Source: Membranipora membranacea (taxonomy: Eukaryota; Bryozoa; Gymnolaemata; Cheilostomatida; Membraniporidae). Taken from it: 64,000 nucleotides of DNA. How positions within the stretch are numbered: position 1 is the stretch's first letter; each line of letters begins with the position of its first letter. The notes under the pieces are model-generated. The model was given only the letters and a program-made list of their open reading frames with translations. It was not told the DNA's origin and did no database searches. A program made the translations under genes and the position numbers. Of the stretch, positions 31,418-44,000 are shown one piece after another. The DNA is taken from assembly GCA_914767715.1 (NCBI GenBank), contig OU612067.1:9736001-9800000 (forward strand), given 5' to 3'.

Positions 31418-31482
31418 AAAGCCTGTCCTGACAAGCTTTGTTCGGTGGGTGGGGGAACCAACCGAACAAACCTAGCTAGGCC
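31418..31482. repeat. Short hairpin element, copy 1
   Basis: GCCTGTCCTGACAAGCTTTG followed by TTCGGT faces ACCGAACAAACCTAGCTAGGC. It is the same family as the hairpins at about 40431-40490 and 55528-55580. Confidence 0.65.
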
Positions 31483-31550
31483 TAGAGGCTAGTGTATCAA
31501 TGATCTTCAAAAAGTGATAATGACAGTAATCAATCACTACAGACAATACA

Positions 31551-31617
31551 TGGGTAGCAAATGTAGTAAATGTATGGGTAGTAAATGTATGGGTAGTAAA
31601 GGAATGGGTAGTAGAGT
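31551..31617. repeat. Short tandem repeat (about 16 bp)
   Basis: Four degenerate copies of a unit like ATGGGTAGTAAATGT. Confidence 0.7.
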
Positions 31618-31679
31618 AGGCAGTTTTATGAAAGAATTCGAGTAGAAGTGGTTTTCGGTGCAGTCCATATTGAGCTTAC

Positions 31680-31935
31680 CTTATCTTCAACTAGATCCAA
31701 GATGTCCACTGTCACAGGGTGTGAATGGACCGATAGATATGTAGGCCCTATATCTTCTTTAACTTGGTTGGGTTGTTTTCGTACGCATGGTGAGATGCTA
31801 CTTGGGTAGAAAATTTTCCGCAAAAAGACTGAATATCGGCCATGTTTTGATGGTACCGTTCTGGTTAAAGGACAACCAAGGTTTCGCAGCAATGCTTTAT
31901 GCGTTACGCGATGCAAAACCCAAAGTAGTTGCTGA
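31680..31935 (-). CDS. Orphan exon, unknown protein
   Basis: A 256-bp open exon has an acceptor (GCTTACAG) and a strong donor (GATAAG|GTAAGC). It encodes 85 residues including LLWVLHRVTHKALLRNLGC and GPTYLSVHSHPVTVDILDLV. I recognise no domain. It could be a 5' exon of the LRR-Roc-COR-caspase gene, but it ends in phase 0 while the exon at 28218 needs phase 1, so a linking exon would be required. It could equally belong to another gene. Confidence 0.45.
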
Positions 31936-32464
31936 CTGTAAGCTGGGTTACACTTCAGGTTAGGGGAGGTTTCAATACATTACTGTAATGATGAAAGAGC
32001 ACAGACTAAATAATAACAGGAACAGGAAACTGCTCTGTGGTATTCTATTTTAGCTGAGTTTGAGTACCTGATGGATGAAATATTTCACAAGAATTCTGGC
32101 TTAATAATCATCCGAACTAGATTTTGTCTTTTTCCCTATGCACAAGGTGCAATCTGCTATTAATCTATGAGAAGTTTTTTGAAACCCTGGTTGCCCTTTA
32201 AAGAGGTCTTTGACAGGTAAAAATATTCCTGGAAAGAGCAGGGGTGTTTGGCTGACCATTTTGGCGTTGGATTTTAAGTTCTATCAGCTGTTTAGTCTGG
32301 TGGTTTGAGCTGGTTTGTGTTATAAACTAAGCTTAATGAGTCTAATTATATGGCAGCATGGAATAGCAACATACAACAAGCGACACTGGTAAGATAACAG
32401 TGACTGCCAATATAAACACCCATTGTGAGTACTGTTGATGTTCACACTGTATTTGTTTTGAATT
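31936..32464. other. Gene-free stretch
   Basis: AT-rich sequence with no supported gene or repeat. Confidence 0.5.
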
Positions 32465-33660
32465 TTAGTCATCATCATCATCATAGCAGTCTGTCGATTC
32501 GGCAATGACTCTCTTCATTTCGGTCTGATCGAACATCTCCAGTCTCTATTTCTAGCATTCTTTTGCCAATTTGCTCTGTCGACGTCCAGCTTCTTCATAT
32601 TCCTCTTCACAGTATCTTTGAACCTTAACCTGGGCCTCCCTTGATTACATCTTCCCTCCTTCAGCGGGGAGTAGAGTAGTTGTCGAGGTAGGCGGTTATG
32701 GTCCATCCTTTCTACACGGCCAAGCCATCTTAGATTCATCTGAATGAGTATGGACTTTAGGGACGTTAACCCTGCTCTCTTTAATACCCTAACATTCGTG
32801 ATCTTGTCTCTCCATGAGATACTCATGATTGATCGTAGATGTCTCATCACATACGCTTGCAGCCGGTCAGTCTGCACACTGAATACAGTCCAAGTCTCAG
32901 CACCATAAGGCAGCTAGCACAGTAGCCCTATACACTTGACACTTAACTTTGAATGAGACATGGCGGTCGTTCCAGAGTCTTTCGCGCAAGTTTCCATACA
33001 CTGCACTAGCATTTCCTATTCTCAGGGAGATTTCATTATCTAGCTTTAAATTGTCAGCTACAGTGCTTCCAAGGTACTTGAAAGCTTTACATTGTTCCAA
33101 CGGCTCTTCATTGATATTTACATTGCTTGGTAAAGACACTTCGCTCAGGAACTTAGGGGGTTTATAGAGGCACTCAGTCTTCTTAATGTTGATTTTGAGA
33201 CTAAACATCCTTGCAGCATCAGCAAATCTGTCAACTAGAGTTTGGATGTCATCAGAGTCATGAGCTACCAGAGCGCTATCATCAGCAAATAGCAGATCTC
33301 TCACTAACTTTGTAGTTGTTATGTTTCGAGGTTTGAAGTGAGCTACATTAAACAGGTCTGCTTCTTTCCTAGTCTGGATATATACTCCTTCCGAGCTGTC
33401 TTTGAAGGCTACTTCAAGCATGGCTGAGAGGTACAAGGAGAAGAGTGTTGGGCAAGCACACACCCTTGCTTTACTCCATTGCTTACTGCAAAGTCACTAG
33501 AGTCGGATCCGCTCATAGCAACATTCGCTTGCATGCCTGTATGGCGAGCCTCGATAATGCTGATGAACTTGGCTGTGCAACCAAATTTTTGAAGAACCTG
33601 CCAAAGGCCCACTCTGGACACAGTGTCGAAGGCCTTACTGAAGTCAACAGTCTGTCTAGG
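32465..33660 (-). mobile_element. LINE 3' half (reverse transcriptase, degenerate)
   Basis: On the minus strand it encodes the RT from the VDFSKAFDTVSR motif onward, GVKQGCVL, the catalytic LLFADDSALV box and an RT C-terminus (LRWLGRVERMDHNRLP, GRPRLRFKD). It is broken by frame changes at about 33410-33460 and 32880-32900. It ends in a (GAT)n tail at about 32468-32482, as in RTE-like LINEs. The beginning of this half fits the end of the oppositely oriented half at 33660-35740. Confidence 0.88.
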
Positions 33661-35740
33661 CCTGTCCTTGCCAGTGTCCACCCCTCTTCCTGCCAAGTGT
33701 GTGCGACTAGTCCGACAAAAGCTAGTAGTACCTAAAACAACTTTGCAAGCAGTTTTCATGAAATGGTCTATCAGAAACAAACTCATGCCGGCTCGGATGT
33801 CACCCGGAATAACAAGATCCGCGCTGACCTGTTCTCACTCGGACAGTCAGCGAAAAGTATGCTAGGAGACAGAAGGAAGAAAAGAGATGTAGCTCTGAAT
33901 GTAGCAGAATGGAATGTACCCACATTGATGGATAGATCTGCGTCGCAGCGACCAGAGAGACAGACAGCATTTGTGGCCATGGAGATGGACAGATATGGAA
34001 TAGATGTAGCAGCACTTAGTGAAACACGTTTGCCAGGATATCATAGCTTGGAAGATCTTGGGTATGTTTTCTTCTGGAGTGGTAGCTCAGCTGGAGAGAG
34101 GCGGGAGTAGGTTTTGCGCTCAGGAAAGAGCTAGCTGCGACCTTGAATGAAGACCCCAAACCTGTCAATGATAGGATCATGACAATGAGGCTTCCTCTTC
34201 AGAAGAAACTATGCGCTACCTTCATTAGTGTATATGCCCCAACTTTGACCATCACCGAGGAGGTAAAGGAACAGTTCTACAGTGATCTGAGAGATACAAT
34301 CAATGATGTTTTTGCTGATGACAGGTTCATTTTGATCGGTGATTTCAATGCAAGAAAAGGCTCAGACTCTGAGAAGTGGAAGGGATTCCTCGGCAGGCAA
34401 GGAGTAGGCAAGTACAATGCAAACGGAGAGTTGCTTATGGCTCTCTGCTCAGAGTACAGCCTTGTGATAACCAGCACCATCTTTATACACAAGGAGGCAC
34501 ACAGGAACACGTGGATGCACCCAAGGTCCAAACACTGGCACTTGCTGGATTACATCATTGTCAGACAGAGAGATGTTGGTGAGGTGCTGGATACTCAAGC
34601 TTTAAGGGGAGCAGATTGTGGCACAGACCATGTTATGCTAAGATCTAAAATGGTGATTAAAAGGAAGATGCAGCACAAGAAGTCTGGTTCTCAACCACCA
34701 CGAAAACAAGACACAGGAGCATTGGAAGACCAGAATAAGAGAGAGCAACTAAAGAAAGATATGGATGTCAAACTAGAACACTGGGATTCAACAGATGGTG
34801 ATATGGAACAGTGATGGGAAGACTTGAAGGAAACTGTGTATTCAACTGCAAGTCAAGTGCTTGGGAAGCAGGGCCGAAAACATCAGGACTGGTTTGACGA
34901 GCACGATATGTCACTGCAGAAGTTGATTGAGGAGAGAGACAAGGCGAGGCAAGCTTCCTTTCAGTGTAACACCAGATCAAAGAGAAAGACTTACAGAAAA
35001 GCACAGAGCAGCCTTCAGATGTATACTAGAGAGATGAAGAGTAGATGGTGTGAAGAAAAGGCTAGAGAGCTCCAGGAAGCGGCAGACAGGAGGGACATGA
35101 AAGCAGTTTACACAGGTTTGAGGGAAACCTATGGCCCAAAACCACGAGGACTGGTTCAACTACGGGACCTTGATGGGACCACAGTCCTACAGGAGAAGGA
35201 TAAAATCTTGGAAAGATTTTCTCACCACTTTGACCAGCTGTTGAATATACCAGGAAACTTAGACGGGAGGGCTAAGATCAAGATAATGCAGAGGCCAGCT
35301 GTTCGACTATTCGACGATCCGCCTCTTATGAGTGAACTCGTATCGGCGATCGGTTCAATGCAAGACGGGAAAGCCCCTGGTAGAGATGGAATCCCATCTG
35401 AGGTATGGAAACATGGTGGTCAGAAGATGACAGAATGTGTATTCAAACTCATACAGAAGCTGTGGGTCACTGAGAAAGTACCACAAGACTGGAAGGATGC
35501 AAGTATGGTCCCACTGTTTAAGAAAGGCGACAGAAAAGACTGTGGAAATTATCGAGGTATATCCCTTCCATCCATAGTAGGCAAGATCCTCTCTCGTATA
35601 CTGCTGAATCGGCTGAATGCTCATATCACCCCTGGAGTATTACCGGAGTATCTGTGTGGGTTCAGAAGTGGAACGAGTACAATAGACATGGTTTTCTGCT
35701 TAAAACAAGTACAAAAGAAATGCACTGAACAAAACATTCC
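33660..35740 (+). mobile_element. LINE 5' half, inverted (endonuclease and RT start)
   Basis: Plus-strand frames encode an APE-type endonuclease (ALSETRLPGYHSLEDLGY, FILIGDFNARKGSD, LLDYIIVRQRDVGE, CGTDHVMLRSK), then a basic linker and the start of an RT (GKAPGRDGIPSEVWKHGG, PLFKKGDRKDCGNYRGISL, GFRSGTSTIDMVF). It stops at QNIP, just before the palm motif that opens the other half. A frameshift at about 34107 and an in-frame TGA at 34812 make it dead. It resembles the endonuclease-RT proteins often mis-annotated as craniofacial development protein 2. Confidence 0.9.
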
Positions 35741-36420
35741 GTAAGATCGTTTTAATCAGCAATTTACTTAGATTATCTCAGAATACCTTGCGAAGGTTAG
35801 AACAGAAGTGCATGGTATACATGAATATGAATAACACCCAAGAGCTAAGACATATTTGAGGTACTTAGTTCAATCCATCACTCGTGTGGTGTGAGATGTG
35901 TGGCAGGACTTGCTGTACGGGACATGTCGTGCAGCACTCATGTGGCTCCTACAGCACAAACAACAATGCTTCATAGGCTTTGAGTGCTGTAAGACATGTC
36001 GAGTCCCATACAGCGGTTCACACAATTGTCTTGCAACCATTGCAAAATTTTTTCAGTTCTGAATGGGCACTAAAAACCGTCCCTAACGACGGGTGTTGTA
36101 AGACATGTGGCAGGTGCTGTGTGGGACATGCCATCCAGCGCTCAAGGCCTCTACAGCATTGTTATTAAATACAATACAGCATTGTTTATACATCTATTGT
36201 TAAAAAGACATTGTTTTTGAGTATTGTTAGACATATCCCATACAGCACCTGCCACACATCTCAGAACACCAAAGTGTCGGATTGGATTAAGTACCTTAAA
36301 CATATCTTAGCTCTTGGGTGTTGTTCATATTCATATTCATGTATACCATGCACATCTGTTCTAACCTTCACGAAGTATTCTGAGATAATCTGAGTAAATT
36401 GCTGATTAAAACGATCCTAC
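35741..36420. mobile_element. Non-autonomous DNA element with about 180-bp TIRs
   Basis: The left end GTAAGATCGTTTTAATCAGC and the complement of the right end GTAGGATCGTTTTAATCAGC match, and homology continues for about 180 bp on each side. The 680-bp interior is non-coding and has repeated GACATGTC/CTGTAAGACATGT motifs. No clear target duplication is visible. Its left end coincides with the truncation point of the LINE fragment. Confidence 0.88.
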
Positions 36421-37036
36421 TTCATAATGGTCCATGTACTTGTACCGACACGAAAAGGTCACTGTGAGAACAAGTTTTATACATATCAGCATGATGTGAG
36501 GGGTATTTGTGATAAGAAAAAATACTGATCTCATGTAAAATCAAGGAGTAATGGTTAACTTATTTGCAGATTTTTCAATACGATTAGTGCCAAACCAAGT
36601 GATTTAATGGCTCGGTAGATGCAGAATATCTATTTGTATCATCTTATTACAGCAATATAGTGCTGGTCTGGATGTGTTTACTGAATGGTTTACACTATAT
36701 TATACTATCATATTGTCAATATTTTACATAATGGCTTCCATCTATCACCATGTTCAGCCTTAGAGCGCTATCAAGAAATCTCGTCAGATAATCAAGCTCA
36801 TTTACAAGTATACCATCCATAAATCTGCCTCTGAACTTGCAATGTCCTTGGTTGTTGCAATTTTCGTTGTCTTTGGACATTGGCAACATATTGCAGTGTA
36901 TGGTATTGTGAGCATCGAGCCACAAACATCATGTTTTAACATTTGAGATCATTACATTCCAAAGCTAATTATCAGTATATTATTATTCTCTGTTTTAGCC
37001 TCACCTGAATGGTGAATGAGGGCAGGAGTGGTTAGA
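36421..37036. other. Upstream region of the cyclotransferase gene
   Basis: No supported gene. A minus-strand open frame at 36716-36925 ends with a stop and encodes a Cys/Asn-rich start, but it matches nothing I recognise. The 5' UTR and promoter of the next gene presumably lie here; no clear core promoter element can be assigned. Confidence 0.45.
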
Positions 37037-39050
37037 ATGAGCACAGATATGTATAAAGTATTTGTGTATGGGACACTTCAGAGAGGAGAACCAAATTACC
37101 ATCTGCTGGAAGCATGCATTACTGGTCAACAACCTGGACATGCTAAATTTCTAGGTACTGTTCTTTGAGGCATTGACCAACATAAATGGTCATTTTCATC
37201 AATCAAGAGTTATAGCCAAGTAAGACCAATAGGTGACATATTCATGCAACCAGAATCATGCTGCATAACAACAGTATAATAGCAGTGATTTTGCTATAAA
37301 TGTAGGCATATTGTTTATCAATGCTTGATATGTAACGCCATTTTTTGTGTATTTATAATTTAACCTGCATGATTGTTTCCATCTGTAATTGCGAGATATT
37401 GAGTTTATTCAAGTTTGATTATAACACAGCTTCATTTTCTGTTCTAGGTGAAGGAACGACTGAAGAGAAATTTCCTCTTGTTGTCGCATCCTGCTACAAC
37501 ATCCCATTTTTGCTGGACACTGCAGGAACCGGTCAGGTATGTTATCCCCGTAAACCCCAGACTTAAACCTTCAAATGCATGTAATATGCACATTTGATGG
37601 TGTTAAGGAAACTTGCACAACTCCTTTCCTCCTCTATCCATATTAATAGTTGTGGGGTTTATCTCGGAGTCAATCCCCCATGGATGAAAGGAGGACAACT
37701 CCTGTGTAATACATACATCTTTGTGCGAAGTTCTCTCCCAAATAACGACTGATTGTAGCTCTAAATTGTTGGCTTCCCTCAGAATTCATGTAAAGCCGGA
37801 GCAAATAAATACCTCATGTTGTCCCTTTATTATATATATATATCCAAACCTTCTAATTCTTCTTTCTGCATGTAGAATGTGACAGGAGAACTGTTTGAAG
37901 TAGATAATGTCATGTTAGAGAAGTTAGATGACTTAGAATCACATCCTCATCTGTATGCTAGACGTGAGATAGATATAAACAGGGTATGTACCACATGACA
38001 GGGTATGTACCACATGACAGGGTATGTACCACATGACAGGGTATGTACCACATGACAGGGTATGTACCACATGACAGGGTATGTACCACATGACAGGGTA
38101 TGTACCACATGACAGGGTATGTACCACATGACAGGGTATGTACCACATGACAGGGTATGTACCACATGACAGGGTATGTACCACATGACAGGGTATGTAA
38201 CACATGACAGGGTATGTACCACATAACAGGGTATGTACCACATGACAGGGTATGTACCACTTGACAGGGTATGTACCACATGGCAGGGTATGTACCACAT
38301 GACAGGGTATGTACCACATGACAGGGTATGTACCACATGACGTCCTGACTAATAAAAATCATAAGCTCTACTATGTCTAGAGAGAACTTATTTGTGAGTT
38401 CTGGGCCAGGGTCGATCAAGGTTAGAACACAATCCCAAACGAAGGTGTATGTTGATGAAGTTTTTTAAGGCTGTAAACAGGGTTCTCTCTGGTTTGCAGC
38501 CCATGTGGGCGTCAATCTGTGATTCATCTGATATTTAATCAATAATGCTGATTTACAAATCGTTGCACAACTTGTCTATATGGTCATATCATATTGAAAA
38601 TTGGTCTCCTAGTTATAGGATACTAGGCTGCCCCTACTCTAACTGCCTACAAATTTTTTCAGAATGTTTGAATGCTGACAAAAAAATTCTACCTAGGTGT
38701 GCAGTATATATGACAGCCATATCAATTAGCGGGTCGCTGGTAGTGGTACTCCATTAGCAAATATCACTTCCTGGAACACGGACTGAGTTTGAGAACTTGA
38801 AGCCGGATAGTAAATTAAATCATATTCTCATCCAATTTCTTTTTAGATTAATGGAGATGGTGCAGAAACAGGGGAGACAATGAAAAGCTGGTGCTACTTG
38901 CTACCACAATTCCTCGAAAAGATGCTGGAGTACAAACCTTATATGACAAGATATAGAAGTGCTGATCTCGGTGATCGAGCATATGTGGCCAGGTATAACC
39001 GAGATCCAGATAGACCTTCTGTTATCGCACAAGTCAGAAATACTACCTAA
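37037..39050 (+). CDS. GGACT: Gamma-glutamylaminecyclotransferase
   Basis: Four exons: 37037-37154, 37448-37536, 37876-37983 and 38847-39050 (TAA). All are GT-AG with matching phases, giving 172 residues. The AIG2/GGCT-fold hallmark is the start VFVYGTLQRGEPNYHLL (YGTL substrate loop). The helix EKLDDLESHPHLYAR holds the acidic residue expected as catalytic, and YLLPQF and RYNRD are typical of the C-terminal part. The enzyme releases 5-oxoproline and lysine from gamma-glutamyl-epsilon-lysine, recycling transglutaminase crosslinks in the cytosol. The start ATG is the first in frame, five codons before the conserved strand. Intron 3 begins with a 19-bp minisatellite that repeats the donor. Confidence 0.92.
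37979..38339. repeat. Minisatellite, 19 copies of 19 bp, on a splice donor
   Basis: The unit is ACAGGGTATGTACCACATG; 361 bp is exactly 19 units, with a few single-base variants. The first unit starts inside exon 3 (last five exon bases ACAGG) and includes the donor GTATGT, so every unit carries a copy of the exon-end and donor sequence. Confidence 0.95.
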
Positions 39051-39889
39051 ACATCATGATGTTCAAATTCCCTCAGGTGAATTAATCTTCCAATACAACA
39101 CAATGTCTAGTCTGACACTACATGGGTATTATGCTAAACTTTGATGTTCCACCATTTGCCTGCTCTTTGATGTTTTACCATTTACCTCCTCTAAGTAGAG
39201 AATCCAGAAAACTGCTTTCTACACAATAAAGAATACCTCGATAGTCATCGGTCTATCCTCTTATGTGAATACAGGAAAACTGTATTTGAAATAATTAATT
39301 AATTCACTTTTTAGTGAGGAACTGGAAACAGCCCAAGATTTACTCGACAGCCTACTTACTGATAAGTGACTGATTTCTGGACCTCTGCCTGCAGTATATA
39401 TGACTCAGTATTAAAATATATACTCAATTTGAGTAACGATAACCAAGGATTAATCTGTTTGCTCCTTGATATAACCATGACAAGTTTTCCATCAAACTCC
39501 TTTCCTCCAATAATTTTTTCTATGCAGCTGAATTTATCAGGTATTATTCATCTTATACACTTTGCAACATGCGGTGCCATATAATTGGGAAAAAAAAAGT
39601 TTTTAATTCACATAAATTTGGTATCTGATTATTGACAATTTTGTGTTGAAGTTATAGCTTTTAGTCAAATTTAAACTCAAAAACTGATACCAACATTTTG
39701 ATGGAGTGAGTCTTCGCTATAAATTTAGGTTTTTGTCCTTTGAATTCTAGCACATATTTTTACGGGTTATTATAAAAGATATTGCAGTTATTAACCTACA
39801 TTTTGTGGAATTACACTTACCATCTATTAGTAAAAAACTCATGTCCATTTATAGTCTCGATACCCTGTGATACAGTGTGAGAAACCATG
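39051..39889. other. Gene-free stretch, 3' of the cyclotransferase gene
   Basis: AT-rich; no gene supported. It presumably includes the 3' UTR (an AATAAA lies at about 39224, 180 bp after the stop). Confidence 0.55.
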
Positions 39890-40075
39890 ATGTTGCTTGG
39901 TTTTTTTTGCCTCGGTATCAGTACGGGTCTACGGACTGGATTCTGATGGGGCACAGTAGCATTAGAGGTCGGATGCTCTTCCTGACACCACCGTGACACG
40001 CCGGGATTCGAACACATGACCTCTCGATGTAAAGACCCATGCCTTACCCATTGCGCCACGGCAGCTCCCTTCTAC
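39890..40075 (-). mobile_element. tRNA-derived SINE, family 2
   Basis: On the minus strand, an A-box-like TGGCGCAATGGGTAAGGC and a B-box-like GTGTTCGAATCCCGG are followed by a body with GGTGTCAGGAAGAGCATCC. It differs from the SINE family at 2244 and 49832. An A-rich tail (T run on the plus strand at about 39900) closes the element. Confidence 0.75.
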
Positions 40076-41092
40076 CATCTATTAATAACCTTTCTCCAAC
40101 CAAGTGGTGTAAAATCCGTACCAGAAATCATCTAAGCTTGCGCTGGTACAGAGGGTGGTTTTTTCCTTTACCAAATACAATTAGGAGTCAAATATTTGTC
40201 CTTTCAGTTTCATAATGGACTTACTAATACAGCGGATCTGGGTAGCTCTATTTTTTCCCTGTTTTAAAAGAGCGGTCATGTTTTTAGGCGGTAGGTCTAA
40301 TGCGGACAGTCTGCTAGCCTTGTGTAAGCACACCTAATAATAAATGATAATCTTAATAATGAATGTGATACCTTCATAGGGCTAGTGTGACATCTGTCAC
40401 ATCCATAAAAATTGAGAAAATCCCTTTTTTAAGACGTCCTGACAAGCTTTGTTGGGTGAACACCAAATAAAGCCTGTCGAGTCAGGCTAGTAGTTATCAT
40501 GTCGCGCATCTTGTCTGGCCCTAATTGTAACCCGAAAGCTGTTACTGCTACTGCTGTCAAGTGCTGCTTGGTTACAGAGAATGACAATGATAGCATGTAA
40601 CCAATAGCATGGTGCAAACCAGGAAGAAACAAGCCATGCCAGAATTGTCATCAGAAAACCTGTTTTTGCATGTTTCACGCAAGAGATATGCACGTACATG
40701 ATAAGAAGAAAAGTCATTTATAAACACATAGTCTGGGTGTGTACTTTCCATATCAGCCTGGATGGATTTCGTTTATCACTGCAAAGGTCTAAAGCTAGCT
40801 CATGGATCCTTTTGACAGCTGGTAATGCATGGAGATAGGGAAGTTCTTGCCTTCATGGTATTGTTGGAGTAGTTTTCTTCCCCTGATTAAGGGTAAAGCA
40901 ACTTCTAATAATTTCACTAACAATAGCAATCTACGGGAAACTTAACCGGATGTATGGAGTCTGATTGCAGATCACATCTACTTTTATTTTCCTGTGAGAA
41001 ATCTGAGAATCTCTGTTGTTTTGCTGAATTAAAGTCTTCAGAGCTTTTGCTCACAAATTTACAGGACAAATAGTGCCCTACAAGAAGCTGAT
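40076..41092. other. Intergenic and 5' UTR region of the PKA RI gene
   Basis: It contains a short hairpin-family copy at about 40431-40490 (CCTGACAAGCTTTGTTGGGT). An acceptor TTTACAG lies at 41058-41064, 28 bp before the start codon, so the initiator exon probably has an upstream non-coding first exon. Confidence 0.5.
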
Positions 41093-44000
41093 ATGGCTGA
41101 TAGGGAGGAGCAGAGTCTGAAGGAATGTGAAAATTATGTCCAGAAGCACAAGATTCAGCTAATGCTGAAAGACTGCATTGTACAGCTCTGCATAAACAAA
41201 CCAGACAATCCTATCAAATTTCTGAGAGAACACTTTGAGAAACTAGAAGCTGTAAGTTTACTGATTACAATTCCTTGCTTTCAACGTGTAATGATGAAGC
41301 ATATGACTCTTTGCCAGATGACTTGAGGATATTTACATAGGTACTAGATTATGAGGTGTACTTGGTCAAAGCAGCCATGTCATGCCAACAAAAAAAATGA
41401 CTTGTGTCAACTCAATCAGTCATCCATTGATTGGGTTTGTTGATGTTTATTGAGTTGTGGTGTCACAATCTCTACCAGAGCACTACATTCACCCTACATA
41501 AGGCCCACCTGTGAGCAGATTGCTATGATTATACATAGCCTACACTGGTGAGGTCCTTGAGCAGAGTGATACTGGTGGGCCTAACAAGAAAGGGGAAGGA
41601 GTGGAGTTACTTTCTATTAAGCCCATTTGGTCTATAAAATGCGGCTACTTCAAAGAGTCCTCTTTCTCAAGATTTGCTTAAAAATACCTGGACAGTGAGG
41701 AATATATGCTTTGGTATGGATTCCAAACCCAGGCTCTATCAAGCTTCAAGTAATACAGGGCCTGGTAAACATGGGGTTGATGGGTTCTGTAAAGAACTGC
41801 ATGGGAAGTTGATCTTGTTGTGGTTGCTTGCTCCCTAGACATATACCTTATATAGGTGAAACCTCTATTTCTTAGTTACACAGCAATATGAAATATCAGA
41901 AAACATAATGCCTAGGTCTAACTACTCTTCAGTGATCTAAATCAGGTTGAATTGGTGACACTGTTTGGTGGGACTCGTTCCTCCCACTCTAATATGATAA
42001 AAGACTGCCACTAACTCCGTTTGATTTGAAGTCTTGGTGCACAAGATTAAAGTTTATTTTATTTCTGATTCGGGAGACATCCATCTGCAGAAATAATTTC
42101 TGACTCTTAATAGGGCGCCAGTTGTGTAAATGTTTGTGACTACAAGGAGATTGTTCGGGTTATGCTGGCTAACCTTAGACTAGGCCCTATATAGTGACCC
42201 TCTACCTATAGACATGTGTATTGCTTTCGGGATTCCAAACTGGACAGTTACAATGTTATGTACAACTGACAAGGAGATTGATTTCCCAAAAAATAACTTC
42301 CCGTAGGCTAGACAGCTTGTGTTTGGACAACTGACCGAAAAATTTCCATTTAATAGTCTGCCCGATTCTTAGCGTTTTGTTTCGTGCAATCCTTGTTATC
42401 CTGTCATTGTGCAGTACATTACAGAGTTTTGAGCTGGTATTATGACCTCTGACCGATCGGAGATGACAGGGTGAAGCAAGTGCTGAATCGTTTTAAGAGA
42501 ACAAGCAGAGCCTCCAGTCTGTATGTGGCTGTTTGTGATTCGGATAACATATACATGAGGCTATATCCTGGTGTCTCTCATTGTCACCTCTGACATACTG
42601 ACTTGTTTAAAATATACCAGTCTTATTTGCTGCTGTCCTGTTTGATAGATGACCAAGAGCAAAAATGCTACCTTAGTGAATATATGTTCAGCAGATTCTA
42701 TGGGCACACTGTTTGGACTCATGAATGCAGATCTATCAGGATCAATAGATAAAAAAAGTTGAATTTTAAACTTACTATCACTCACAAGTCATCCGTTGTG
42801 TGGGCGCCTGAATTGTATACTTTAAATTATGGGGCAAATATTTTGATTTATATATATATACATAGGCCTGTAGTCCCTAGTTATATACAAATGCATTTGA
42901 ATTATTATTATATCGATCGTTCTACACATTTATTGCTGTACTAGGAAAAGCTCCTTCTAAGGTATATTGTAGTATCCGTTGTTACTCAATTTAATGTGAT
43001 ACACACTCAGCTTCTGATTTTAATCTTGAGGGCGTCTTGAGCAGCAATCAGTCTGTTTTGATATGATTATACCCTTTGTTTTGAATTTCTTATCAGTCAT
43101 ATCATGTCAATACTGGTAAGCCTGATTGATGTTGGTAAGCGGCTAGCTGCTGAGGTTTTATCTACAAATTGGTGTAACTTTGTTTGCTGTCCACGTTTAA
43201 TCTTTCCTATAAGTTACTCGTGCCATATACCAGCAGCTGTCAGCGACTTAATGTAGCTGAAATAGTGCTTGATATAAGCCTAGGCTGCTGACTGTGTCTT
43301 GTGCTCTGGGCGTTACTCAACTCTCACAGGAATCTGAATAACAGGGATTATCTCTTTATATCAATTACCCAGAGGAGAGGGATTGTTGTGTTGTACCTGA
43401 AAGCCCCATTGATGGTAAGCATTGTGATAGGATTGAGAACTGCCAGTCATTAACCTGTAATTATTTTCAGGTTTTATTGAAAATCAATCGGAATTCAAAA
43501 CCATTGGTGAAAAATTACGATATTTAATTGAGTAACTCTAAGTCAGAAGTTGTCCAGCGTATTATATTTGTGCTGAAATCATGTTGATTTATCTTACAAT
43601 CTGTCAGTCACCAAAGTTGATAAAGATTAGTTCTCTTAAAATTCAGAGGGGTGTTGCACCAATAAGTTACACCCCTTGGTGTGACTGCCAGTATTGACCA
43701 GTCCTTTGTAAGGCGTAGCAATGTTCCCTGGTACCGTCTGATTGCGTTCTCTGATTGTATCAGATAACCATTGTTGTTTCTGTTCACATGAATTGACAAA
43801 CGTTGTACCAGCAAAGAGTGCTGACGCCCTCCTGACTTTGCCCTCTTAACTATTTGCCATAAGCATGTAAATACTTATTTATATATTTATGGTATTTGCA
43901 GTTTCTCGCGTCTGTTCTATCTTCGGTATCAATGAATTGAATTTATGGGTTTCACGTATTTCTGGTTCTTTCTAGGGTTTAATCGTCAATAAAGGTTTGA

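Noticed and set aside
33660-35740. A host gene for craniofacial development protein 2.
   Set aside because: The endonuclease-RT order, frameshift, in-frame stop and partner fragment show a dead LINE.
37979-38339. Could the regular repeat be a CRISPR array?
   Set aside because: There are no unique spacers between repeats, and the sequence is a eukaryotic intron.
37939-38419. Three long overlapping minus-strand open frames made of TYPVMWYIPCHVVH-type repeats.
   Set aside because: They are the 19-bp minisatellite read in three frames; since 19 is not a multiple of 3, all frames stay open by chance.
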